A stretch of 13,757 nucleotides of DNA, from the NCBI GenBank assembly GCA_039198835.1, contig JBCCTH010000060.1, forward strand, positions 1-13,757, read 5' to 3'. Positions within the stretch are counted from its first letter, which is position 1, and the number at the start of each line of letters is the position of its first letter. The notes under the pieces were generated by a model. It worked only from the letters and a program-made list of their open reading frames with translations, made no database searches and was not told the DNA's origin. Below are positions 1 to 7,474 of this stretch, piece after piece. The translations under genes were made by a program, and so were the position numbers. The stretch comes from Shimia_B sp039198835 (lineage in GTDB: Bacteria; Pseudomonadota; Alphaproteobacteria; Rhodobacterales; Rhodobacteraceae).

Positions 1-58
1 GCATCAAAGTCAGTTTGTGCTGCACCAGGGGATGGGTCACCACCGTGAGTTTGTTCAT
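1..58 (-). CDS. upp: uracil phosphoribosyltransferase, N-terminal fragment (cut by window edge)
   Basis: Only the first 19 codons are inside the window. They read MNKLTVVTHPLVQHKLTLM, which matches the characteristic Upp N-terminus (HPLVxHKLTLM). Upp converts uracil and PRPP to UMP in the cytoplasm. The ATG overlaps the add stop codon as ATGA, and a GGAGG Shine-Dalgarno sequence lies about 4 bases upstream, so the start is well supported. It is the last visible gene of the salvage operon. Recovering uracil fits the upstream cdd and deoA genes, which release uracil from cytidine and uridine or deoxyuridine. The fragment is too short to judge catalytic residues; the identification rests on this motif plus operon context. 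Confidence 0.85.
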   Translation of the reverse strand, partial: MNKLTVVTHPLVQHKLTLM

Positions 59-1026
59 GACGCCTCCAAACGCTTTTTCACCTCGGCCCGGGTATCTTCA
101 TCGCAAAACGCCGCTGCAAGCGCATTGGCATTGATCTCGCGAAATTCTGCCTCACCCCACCCGAAAGTGGCTTCAAGACCGGTATATTCGCGCGACATGC
201 TCGTGTTGAAGAACGGCGGGTCGTCGGTGGACACTGTCACTTTCACGCCCGCCTTGCGCAGCGCGTCGATCGGGTGCGCCTTGAGGCTGGGGTAGACCCC
301 CAGAAATACATTCGAGCCCGGGCAGCATTCGAGAGTGACCCCCGCTTCGGCGAGCTCTTCGACAAGGGCTTGATCTTCAGAGGCGCGGACCCCGTGCCCG
401 ATGCGCTCGAGGCCCAGCGTCTTCCAGGCCTCGCGGATTGAGGCCGCATCGCCCCATTCTCCGGCATGGGCCGTGATGTGAAGCTCGGCTTCGCGCGCGC
501 AGTCAAAGGACCAAAGAAAATCGCGCGGTGCGCCCATGAGCTCCGCGCCCGCGATCCCGAAGCCGCGAATGAAGCCGCCTTGGGTTTCCGCCGCGCAAAG
601 GGCCGCGCGCTTGGCCTTTTCGGGCCCGTAATGGCGGATCGCAGTGACGACCCCCTTGAGCGTCACGCCGGGAACATGGGCCTCCTCGATCGCTGCCAGA
701 TATTCGCGCCACGCGCCCACATCGCCATCGCCGCAGAAATCAGGGCTCAGAAATGTCTCGGCATAGACGACGCCCTCTTCCGCGAGCGCCTCCAAAACCG
801 CCTGCGTGAGGCGCTGAAACTCTTCGGGGCCGGTCAGAACCGAACAGGCCGCTTCATAAACACTCAGGAAATGATCGAAATCACGATAGGCATAGCCGCC
901 CGCATCATTGAAGATTTCGCTGAGATCGACGCTTTTCTCAGAGGCCAGCCCTTTGATGAACGCGGGCGGTGCCGCGCCTTCAAGATGAAGATGAAGCTCA
1001 ACCTTCGGAAAGCTCTTCCAGCTCAA
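55..1026 (-). CDS. add: adenosine deaminase
   Basis: Cytoplasmic zinc hydrolase of 323 aa that deaminates adenosine or deoxyadenosine to inosine or deoxyinosine. Zinc and catalytic residues are visible: HLHLEG (H12, H14, E16), HAGE (H187, E190), GHGVR (H211) and STDDP (D268, D269). The spacings H187-E190, H187-H211 and H211-D268 (3, 24 and 57 residues) equal those of mammalian ADA. The start is TTG, overlapping the deoB stop as TTGA; a GGAAGG ribosome-binding site sits 8 bases upstream and supports it, and the protein begins in normal family fashion just before the HxH strand. The stop overlaps the upp ATG. Related adenine deaminases share this fold, so adenine as substrate is the main alternative; the nucleoside operon favours adenosine. 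Confidence 0.93.
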   Translation of the reverse strand: MSWKSFPKVELHLHLEGAAPPAFIKGLASEKSVDLSEIFNDAGGYAYRDFDHFLSVYEAACSVLTGPEEFQRLTQAVLEALAEEGVVYAETFLSPDFCGDGDVGAWREYLAAIEEAHVPGVTLKGVVTAIRHYGPEKAKRAALCAAETQGGFIRGFGIAGAELMGAPRDFLWSFDCAREAELHITAHAGEWGDAASIREAWKTLGLERIGHGVRASEDQALVEELAEAGVTLECCPGSNVFLGVYPSLKAHPIDALRKAGVKVTVSTDDPPFFNTSMSREYTGLEATFGWGEAEFREINANALAAAFCDEDTRAEVKKRLEAS

Positions 1027-2222
1027 AATACCGCCCTTCCCGGCCCGGTATGGGCCACTCCCAGATGTTGGGCGATGCTCGCGCCGACATCGGCGAAATC
1101 CAAGGGCGCAAGCGGCCCGCCCGGTGTGTCGCCCGGTTCATAAACCAGCACCGGAACGCGCTCGCGCGTGTGATCTGTGCCCGGCCAGGTCGGATCATTT
1201 CCGTGATCGGCCGTCAAGACGAGCATATCATCGCCGCGCAGCCCGGCCAAAAGGCGGGGAAGGCCGCGATCAAACCATTCCAGCGCGCGTGCATAGCCTG
1301 AAACGTCGCGCCTATGGCCGTAAAGGCTATCGAATTCGACAAAGTTGGCAAAAACCAGCGCGCCGTCGCGCGCCGTCGCAACATGCGCGATGAGATGCTC
1401 GAAAAGCGCGGCATCGCTGCCGGTGACCCGGTCAGTGATCCCCCGCATCGAAAAGATATCGCCGATCTTGCCAACCGCATGCACGGGCCGCCCCGCCCCA
1501 TGAACCCAATCGCAAAGCGTGGGTCCCGGTGGCATGACAGCATAGTCGCGCCGGTTCTTCGTGCGCTCAAAACGCCCCTCTTCGCCGATAAAAGGCCGCG
1601 CGATGACCCGGCCAACGCGCATCGCATGGAGCTTTGGGGCCAGCGCCTCGCAAAGCTCCAAAAGCCGGCCCAGCCCGAAGCTCTCTTCATGGGCGGCGAT
1701 CTGAAAGACGCTGTCGGACGAGGTATAACAGATTGGCCAGCCGGTTTTGATATGGTGCGCGCCGAGCCGCGCGACGATCTCGGTCCCCGAGGCATGGCAA
1801 TCGCCGAGAATGCCCGTTGTCCCTGCCGCGTCGGCCACTGCTTTTGTCAGCTCAGCGGGAAAAGCCGGGGCCGTCTTTGGAAAAAAGTGCCAGTCCCAGG
1901 GGACAGGCAGCCCGGCAAGCTCCCAATGGCCAGAGGGCGTATCCTTGCCGGGCGACATCTCGGTCGCCGCGCCGTAGCGCCCCTGACGCCAAGGGGGCAG
2001 CCCGGTTTCAGCGCCCGATGCCATCTGCACCGCCTCGCCCAACCCAAGCGCGGCGAGATTGGGCAGCGCGAGCGGGCCCGAGCGGCCCTCTTCGGCGCGG
2101 CCCGCCGCGCAGGCCTCAGCGATATGGGCCAGGGTATTTGCGCCTTCATCGCCGAAGGCGGCTGCATCCGGCGCGCCACCACAGCCCACCGAATCGAGCA
2201 CCACGAGAAACGCACGGCTCAT
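1023..2222 (-). CDS. deoB: phosphopentomutase
   Basis: Alkaline-phosphatase-superfamily mutase of 399 aa that interconverts (deoxy)ribose 1-phosphate and 5-phosphate. It thereby connects nucleoside phosphorolysis to central carbon metabolism. Visible motifs are the N-terminal metal site LDSVGCGG (D10), the KDTPSGHWE segment carrying the phospho-acceptor threonine (T95), FVEFDSLYGHR (D298, H303), TADHGNDPTWPGTDHTRE (D339, H340, H351), and the cap domain between roughly residues 100 and 220. Length is normal for bacterial DeoB. The ATG overlaps the deoA stop as ATGA and the stop overlaps the TTG of add, which suggests translational coupling. No lesion is seen. Confidence 0.96.
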   Translation of the reverse strand: MSRAFLVVLDSVGCGGAPDAAAFGDEGANTLAHIAEACAAGRAEEGRSGPLALPNLAALGLGEAVQMASGAETGLPPWRQGRYGAATEMSPGKDTPSGHWELAGLPVPWDWHFFPKTAPAFPAELTKAVADAAGTTGILGDCHASGTEIVARLGAHHIKTGWPICYTSSDSVFQIAAHEESFGLGRLLELCEALAPKLHAMRVGRVIARPFIGEEGRFERTKNRRDYAVMPPGPTLCDWVHGAGRPVHAVGKIGDIFSMRGITDRVTGSDAALFEHLIAHVATARDGALVFANFVEFDSLYGHRRDVSGYARALEWFDRGLPRLLAGLRGDDMLVLTADHGNDPTWPGTDHTRERVPVLVYEPGDTPGGPLAPLDFADVGASIAQHLGVAHTGPGRAVF

Positions 2223-3526
2223 GACATCACCCGCCCATGGATCAGATCAGGCAGCTGTGGGCGCCCCTCATCAAGTGTGAGGGCGGCTTGCAGGGCAACA
2301 TCGGCGGCTTGCGCATGATCCTCGCGCGCCGCGTGGACAAAAGCGATCGGCGCGCCAGCTTCCAGCGCCGTCCCGATGGGAGCGACATGGGAAAGCCCGA
2401 CAGCGGGATCGATGCGGTCGCTCTCAACGCGCCGGCCACCGCCAAGCGCCACGACAGCCTTGCCCAAAGCTGTCGCGTCCCATGCCGCGACAAAGCCGTC
2501 TCTCGGGGCAAGGACGGGCCGCGCGACGGCGCTTTGCGCCAGATGATCACCGGGCCGTTCCAAGATGCTCAAAGGCCCGCCCTGCGCCGCGATCATCCGT
2601 GCGAAGCGCTCGCCCGCGCGACCGCTCTCAAGCGCACGGGACAGGCGCAGCATCGCCTCTCCCTCGCTCAACGCCGCGCCCGTCATCATCAAAAGCTCTG
2701 CGCCAAGCGCGAACGCCACCTCAACGACTGGCCCCCGCGCCTCTCCCCTTAGGACCGCGATCACATCGGCGACTTCGAGCGCGTTGCCGAGCGAGGGCAA
2801 AAGCGGCTGAGACATGTCTGTGATGAGCGCGCGGGTTGGGCAGCCCGCGCCACAGGCTGTCTTGACGAGATCGCGGGCAAGCGCGCTTGCCTCAGAACTG
2901 CTGCGCATGAAAGCCCCAGAGCCAACCTTGACATCAAGCACAAGCGCCGAGACCCCCGCCGCCAGCTTTTTTGAAAGGATCGAGGCGGTAATCAAATCGA
3001 GCGAGGGCACTGTCCCGGTGACGTCGCGGATCGCGTAAAGACGCTTATCCGCCGGCGCGACGCGTTCACTGGGGCTGACGATGGCCGCCCCGGTTTGGGC
3101 CACGACGGCGCGCAACTCCTCCGCGCTCAGATCGACGCTGACACCGGGGATCGCTTCAAGCTTGTCGAGTGTGCCGCCCGTATGCCCGAGCCCGCGGCCA
3201 GAAATCATCGGCACATAGACATCAAGGGCCGCCAAAAGAGGGGCCAAAAGCAACGAGACAGCATCGCCCACGCCGCCTGTGGAATGCTTATCCAGAACGG
3301 GCCCGGGCAAATCCCAGGCCAAAACATCGCCTGAATCGCGCATGCCCTCGGTGAGCGCCACGCGCCCTGCATCGCCCAAACCCACAAGGCAGGCCGCCAT
3401 GGCGAATGCCCCGCATTGCGCATCGCTCACGCGGCCATCGCCGATGCCGCGGGCAAATTCGGCCAGGGCATCAGGTGGCGGGCGGAGCCCCTGCCGCAGA
3501 TCGTCGATCAATTGGCGCGCGTCCAT
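2219..3526 (-). CDS. deoA: thymidine phosphorylase
   Basis: Protein of 435 aa that phosphorolyses thymidine or deoxyuridine to the base plus deoxyribose 1-phosphate, the substrate of DeoB next door. Signature segments are KHSTGGVGD (K80-D88, phosphate site) and SGRGLGHTGGTLDKLE (109-124), plus the AIRDVTGTVPS segment and a C-terminal alpha/beta domain. The frame stays open 50 codons upstream, but that extension lies over cdd, and the protein starting MDARQLIDDLRQG has the normal N-terminus and close to the roughly 440-aa length of E. coli DeoA. The chosen ATG is 4 bases after the cdd stop. The stop overlaps the deoB ATG. Uridine may also be used; that cannot be decided from sequence. Confidence 0.95.
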   Translation of the reverse strand: MDARQLIDDLRQGLRPPPDALAEFARGIGDGRVSDAQCGAFAMAACLVGLGDAGRVALTEGMRDSGDVLAWDLPGPVLDKHSTGGVGDAVSLLLAPLLAALDVYVPMISGRGLGHTGGTLDKLEAIPGVSVDLSAEELRAVVAQTGAAIVSPSERVAPADKRLYAIRDVTGTVPSLDLITASILSKKLAAGVSALVLDVKVGSGAFMRSSSEASALARDLVKTACGAGCPTRALITDMSQPLLPSLGNALEVADVIAVLRGEARGPVVEVAFALGAELLMMTGAALSEGEAMLRLSRALESGRAGERFARMIAAQGGPLSILERPGDHLAQSAVARPVLAPRDGFVAAWDATALGKAVVALGGGRRVESDRIDPAVGLSHVAPIGTALEAGAPIAFVHAAREDHAQAADVALQAALTLDEGRPQLPDLIHGRVMS

Positions 3527-3530
3527 CGCT

Positions 3531-3929
3531 TCAAGAGCGCTCCATATGCGCCCCGGTGAACGCCCCGGGCAAGAGCGCGCCGATGGACGTCTTGAGTTCT
3601 TTTCCGCCCAGGGTGGCGAGGGTGACTGGGGTGCTGGAAAGCCCAAATTCGGCGAGTTTCTGACGGCATCCGCCACAACAGGGCACGGGTTCCGGGCTAT
3701 CCGCGATCACCGCGACTTCGACGATTTCATATTCGCCCGCCGCCGCCATCGCCGCAATCGCGCCCGCCTCGGCGCAGGTGCCCTCGGGATAGGCAACATT
3801 CTCGACATTACAGCCAACAAAGACCTTGCCTGAGCGGGTGCGCACGGCTGCGCCCACCTTGAAATTCGAATAAGGCGCGTGCGCGTTTTCGCGAACCGCG
3901 CGGGCGGCGGCCATAAGCTCATCTGACAT
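3531..3929 (-). CDS. cdd: cytidine deaminase
   Basis: Small, tetramer-class zinc cytidine deaminase of 132 aa converting cytidine or deoxycytidine to uridine or deoxyuridine. Evidence is the APYSNFKVGAA N-terminal strand, the NVENVAYPEG substrate loop, TCAEAGAI (zinc ligand C52, catalytic E54) and CCGGCRQK (zinc ligands most likely C85 and C88). The residue before the usual C-G-x-C motif is Cys rather than the common Pro. The frame extends upstream into the cupin gene, but the MSDELMAAARAVRENAHAPYS start is the family's usual N-terminus. The Shine-Dalgarno is weak, so coupling to the upstream gene 40 bases away is possible. The stop is 4 bases before deoA. Confidence 0.95.
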   Translation of the reverse strand: MSDELMAAARAVRENAHAPYSNFKVGAAVRTRSGKVFVGCNVENVAYPEGTCAEAGAIAAMAAAGEYEIVEVAVIADSPEPVPCCGGCRQKLAEFGLSSTPVTLATLGGKELKTSIGALLPGAFTGAHMERS

Positions 3930-3969
3930 AAATCCGATGGTGGCCCCGAGCCGCCCGATATGCAACCGT

Positions 3970-5052
3970 TCAAAGACGTGTCTTGAACGCCCCCGGCAAA
4001 GAGACTTCCAAAAGCTCGAAATCCTCGCTCGCATCGCCATAGCGCGTCTTGAAGCCCGGCGGGATCACGAAGGCGTCTCCCGCTTCGAGCGCAACCGGAT
4101 CGCACCCCTCCCCCTCGAGCACCATCGTGCCTGCCATGACGAAGCTGAAATGAATGTCGCAATCATGGGCCGCCCAGGGCGCCTCGCCTGTTCCACGCCG
4201 CACGACATGGACACCCGCCACATCGCCGGTATGAGCCGCAATCGTCGTATCACGGCTCACAAAGCCGGGCAGACGAAAGGGCTGCCAGTCTGTGTCACCG
4301 GCGCGGTGATGCACGAATGTCTGACCGCCAAATACCCGCTCGGGGCAAAAGGTCTGCGTCGGCAATTCGAGCGCGTGATCGATCGTTGTGATGTGCTCGG
4401 CGGGCACACCTATCTCGATCACTTCGATATTGTCGGACGCGTAAAGCACGCGGTGCCTGATCTCTGGCGGCTGAATGACGCAATTGCCCGCCTCGAGCCG
4501 GAACGGCTCTCCCTGGTCTTCGTAGACGAGATCGACCCAGCCGCGATAGCAAAAGATCAGCTGGAAGCCGATGGAATGGTAATGAACCATATCCGGCACC
4601 GGCCCCCCATCGGGGATGCGGATATGGGAGGCGATGATCGAGCCGCCGAGCCGCGAGGGGATCAGATCGCGATACTGCATGCCCGCGCGCCCGATCACCC
4701 AGGGGGCCTGGTCGGAAAGGCGGCGCACAACGAAATCATGTTCGGTGCGCGGCATCACGACGGGCGGTGCGCGTTGCGCAATCTCGATCACGGTTCCCGA
4801 AGGCGCGGTCAACTTGCTTTCTCCGCCCGCGATCAGGACCGGATCATCGCATAAAATCCGGATCACACCGGGCGCGCCCGCAAGCCTTGCATCGAGCCTC
4901 ACCCGAAGACCATAGCCCGATAACACGATGACCTGGGGGTCATCTGCCGGGAAGATTTCATCGAGGCGAAAGCCCAGCGTTTTGGTGAAAAAGGGGATAT
5001 CTTCGCGCACATCCTTGGCGGGAAGCAGGATTTCAGCCCTGATGTTTTGCAT
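3970..5052 (-). CDS. VOC (glyoxalase-like) / bicupin fusion protein, function unknown
   Basis: Cytoplasmic-looking 360-aa protein with no signal peptide. Residues about 1-93 resemble a vicinal-oxygen-chelate (glyoxalase/bleomycin-resistance) domain, with the typical DIPFFTKTLGFRLDEIF helix-strand. Two cupin barrels follow. Cupin 1 (about 137-220) has HYHSIGFQ (H157, H159, Q164) and a downstream H200, a near-complete metal set with Gln in place of Glu. Cupin 2 (about 270-352) has GDAFVIPPGF but lacks the usual His after it, so its metal site looks degraded. The ATG has a strong GGGAAGGA ribosome-binding site 4 bases upstream. The stop is 40 bases before cdd on the same strand, so it probably heads the salvage operon. 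It resembles ureidoglycine aminohydrolase/AllE-type bicupins in fold, but I cannot assign a reaction. Confidence 0.85.
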   Translation of the reverse strand: MQNIRAEILLPAKDVREDIPFFTKTLGFRLDEIFPADDPQVIVLSGYGLRVRLDARLAGAPGVIRILCDDPVLIAGGESKLTAPSGTVIEIAQRAPPVVMPRTEHDFVVRRLSDQAPWVIGRAGMQYRDLIPSRLGGSIIASHIRIPDGGPVPDMVHYHSIGFQLIFCYRGWVDLVYEDQGEPFRLEAGNCVIQPPEIRHRVLYASDNIEVIEIGVPAEHITTIDHALELPTQTFCPERVFGGQTFVHHRAGDTDWQPFRLPGFVSRDTTIAAHTGDVAGVHVVRRGTGEAPWAAHDCDIHFSFVMAGTMVLEGEGCDPVALEAGDAFVIPPGFKTRYGDASEDFELLEVSLPGAFKTRL

Positions 5053-5209
5053 ATCGTCCTTCCCTATGTCGGGCTTACTATAAGGAGCTTATCGCTTAAG
5101 CGCGGGTGGCGGCGGACCGGCAAATCCCGCGCGGCCCTGCGCAAGACGTAGACAAAGGGATGCGGCGTCAATAGGCAAGGCGGGCACCTTACCGCAAAAG
5201 GTCTTATCT
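5053..5209. promoter_or_regulatory. divergent control region between the salvage operon and maeB
   Basis: 157 bp separate two divergent start codons, so promoters for both units should lie here. On the minus strand TATAGT (complement of 5077-5082) is a plausible -10 box 25 bp before the cupin ATG, with no convincing -35. It overlaps a run of CTTA/TAAG tetramers starting at 5074, 5081, 5088 and 5095, exactly 7 bp apart, ending in the perfect palindrome CGCTTAAGCG (5093-5102). This looks like a possible operator. On the plus side, 5186-5190 (ACCTT) can pair with 5198-5202 (AAGGT) across the maeB ribosome-binding site, a short stem of uncertain value. No regulator gene is adjacent. Confidence 0.4.
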
Positions 5210-7474
5210 GTGACGAAAAATACTGAAAGCTCAGCGCTCAGCTACCACCGGTTGCCCAAGCCCGGGAAGCTCGAAATCAGAGCCACAAAGCCGCTCGCCA
5301 ATGGCCGTGACCTGGCGCGCGCCTATTCGCCGGGCGTCGCAGAGGCTTCTACGGCGATCCACCAAGATCCCGCGACCGCGCGAGAGTATACGGCGCGCGG
5401 CAATCTTGTGGCGGTGGTGTCAAACGGATCAGCTGTGCTCGGGCTCGGCAATATCGGGGCGCTTGCATCGAAGCCGGTGATGGAAGGCAAGGCCGTCCTT
5501 TTCAAGAAATTCGCCAATATCGACTGCTTTGACATCGAGATCGACGAAGCCGACCCTGAGAAACTCGCTGATATCGTCTGCGCGCTTGAGCCGACATTCG
5601 GCGCAATCAATCTCGAAGATATCAAAGCGCCCGACTGCTTTATCGTTGAGAAACTCTGCCGAGAGCGCATGGGCATCCCGGTTTTCCACGATGATCAGCA
5701 CGGCACAGCCATCGTTGTGGGCGCGGCGGCCACGAATGCGCTCCATGTCACGGGCAAACGCTTTGATGAGATCAAGATCGTCAGCACGGGCGGCGGAGCG
5801 GCGGGGATCGCCTGCCTCGACATGCTGCTGAAACTCGGCGTCAGGCGTGAAAATGTTTGGCTGTGCGACATTGACGGGCTGGTCTATGCGGGCCGAGGAA
5901 ATTCCACGCCCCAGAAAAACGCCTACGCCCAAGGCGACGCGCCCAAAACGCTGGGCGAGGTGATCGAGGGCGCCGATCTTTTTCTCGGGCTTTCGGGGCC
6001 GGGCGTGCTCAAGCCCGAGATGGTCGCGCGCATGGCAAAGAGCCCGATCATTTTCGCGCTCGCCAATCCGACGCCCGAAATCCTTCCCGACGAGGTGCGC
6101 GCGGTGGCCCCCGATGCGATCATCGCCACCGGCCGCAGCGATTTCCCTAATCAGGTCAACAACGTCCTTTGCTTTCCCTTCATCTTTCGCGGCGCGCTCG
6201 ATGTCGGCGCAAGCACGATCAACGATGCCATGGAGCTCGCTTGTATCGAAGGCATAGCGGCGCTGGCGCGCGCAACGACGAGCGCCGAGGCGGCAGCGGC
6301 CTATCAGGGCGAGCAGCTGTCCTTCGGCCCCGATTATCTTATCCCCAAGCCGTTTGATCCGCGCTTGATGGGGGTTGTGGCCTCTGCGGTGGCGCGAGCG
6401 GCCATGGAAACGGGCATCGCCACGCGCGCGCTCGATCTGGCTCAATATAAAGAAGAGCTCGATGGCGCGGTCTTCCGCTCGGCGCTCATCATGCGCCCGG
6501 TCTTTGAGGCGGCGGCGACCGCCGAGCGCAGGATCGTCTTCGCCGAGGGCGAGGACGAACGCGTCTTGCGCTGCGCGCAGGCCACCATGGAAGATCTCAC
6601 CGAAACACCGATCCTCATCGGACGCCCAGACGTCATCGCCGCGCGATGCGAGAAAGCCGGGCTCAAGATCAGACCGGGGGATTTCGAGGTCGTCGACCCG
6701 AGCAACGACCCACGCTACCGCGATTATTGGGGCACCTATCACAGCCTCATGGCCCGCCGCGGCGTCACGCCCGACATCGCGCGCGCGATCATGCGCACGA
6801 ATACGACCGCAATCGCCGCTATCATGGTTCACCGCGAAGAGGCCGACAGTCTCATCTGCGGGACATTCGGCCAATATCATTGGCACCTGCGCTATCTCAC
6901 AGAGGTTCTGAACGGGGGCGCTGATAATCTGCATCCAGTGGGCGCGCTTTCGATGATGATCCTTGAAGACGGTCCGCTCTTTTTGGCCGACACCCATGTC
7001 CATGATCAGCCCACACCAGAGCAGATCGTCGAGGTTGCCTGCGCTGCTGCGCGCCATGTCAGACGGTTCGGCCAGGAAGCGCGCATCGCGCTCCTGTCTC
7101 GCTCTCAATTCGGCGATCAGATGAGCGCAACGGGCAAAACCATGCGCGATGCCATGGCGCTCCTCGATCGAGCGCCGCGCGATTTTGTCTATGAAGGCGA
7201 GATGCATGCCGCCACCGCGCTGAGCCAAAGCGTCCGCGAACGGATTTTCCCAGACAGTCGCCTCAAGCAAGACGCAAACATCCTTCTCTTCGGCAATGCC
7301 GATGCGGCTTCGGGCGTCCGTAACATCCTCAAGTATAAGGCGGGCGGGCTTGAGATCGGCCCGATCCTGATGGGCATGGGCAACCGCTGCCACATCGCCA
7401 CCCCCGCCATAACAGCGCGCGGCCTTTTGAACATGACAGCGCTCGCCGGAACGCCGGTCGAGCGTTATGGCTAA
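5210..7474 (+). CDS. maeB: NADP-dependent malic enzyme with C-terminal phosphotransacetylase domain
   Basis: Oxidative decarboxylation of malate to pyruvate with NADP(H) production; 754 aa, the usual length of the long MaeB class. The malic N-domain (about 15-160) shows GLGNIG, the catalytic Lys region MEGKAVLFKKF and INLEDIKAPDCF (E136, D137). HDDQHGTAI (D161, D162) follows, then the Rossmann motif STGGGAAGI (192-200) and SDFPNQVNNVLCFPF. From about 430 to the end is a phosphate acetyltransferase-like domain (RIVFAEGEDERVLRCA, PILMGMGNRCH). In that domain the Pta catalytic Ser-Arg pair appears as A736-R737 and the later Asp as T743, so it is probably an allosteric acyl-CoA-sensing module, as known for E. 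coli MaeB. The start is GTG with an AAAAGG sequence 8 bases upstream; the N-terminal SYHRLPKPGKLEI is typical. No clear terminator follows. Confidence 0.95.
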   Translation: MTKNTESSALSYHRLPKPGKLEIRATKPLANGRDLARAYSPGVAEASTAIHQDPATAREYTARGNLVAVVSNGSAVLGLGNIGALASKPVMEGKAVLFKKFANIDCFDIEIDEADPEKLADIVCALEPTFGAINLEDIKAPDCFIVEKLCRERMGIPVFHDDQHGTAIVVGAAATNALHVTGKRFDEIKIVSTGGGAAGIACLDMLLKLGVRRENVWLCDIDGLVYAGRGNSTPQKNAYAQGDAPKTLGEVIEGADLFLGLSGPGVLKPEMVARMAKSPIIFALANPTPEILPDEVRAVAPDAIIATGRSDFPNQVNNVLCFPFIFRGALDVGASTINDAMELACIEGIAALARATTSAEAAAAYQGEQLSFGPDYLIPKPFDPRLMGVVASAVARAAMETGIATRALDLAQYKEELDGAVFRSALIMRPVFEAAATAERRIVFAEGEDERVLRCAQATMEDLTETPILIGRPDVIAARCEKAGLKIRPGDFEVVDPSNDPRYRDYWGTYHSLMARRGVTPDIARAIMRTNTTAIAAIMVHREEADSLICGTFGQYHWHLRYLTEVLNGGADNLHPVGALSMMILEDGPLFLADTHVHDQPTPEQIVEVACAAARHVRRFGQEARIALLSRSQFGDQMSATGKTMRDAMALLDRAPRDFVYEGEMHAATALSQSVRERIFPDSRLKQDANILLFGNADAASGVRNILKYKAGGLEIGPILMGMGNRCHIATPAITARGLLNMTALAGTPVERYG

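Noticed and set aside
1314..2318. A 334-codon plus-strand frame opposite deoB
   Set aside because: DeoB has all family motifs in the minus frame; the plus frame is low-complexity in style and has no ribosome-binding site.
3527..3676. A 50-residue N-terminal extension of DeoA
   Set aside because: It overlaps cdd, is Pro/Ser/Arg-rich shadow sequence, and exceeds the family length.
3937..4854. A 305-codon plus-strand frame opposite the cupin gene
   Set aside because: Antisense to a gene with clear cupin motifs and a good ribosome-binding site; composition is Arg/His/Asp-rich as expected of a shadow frame.
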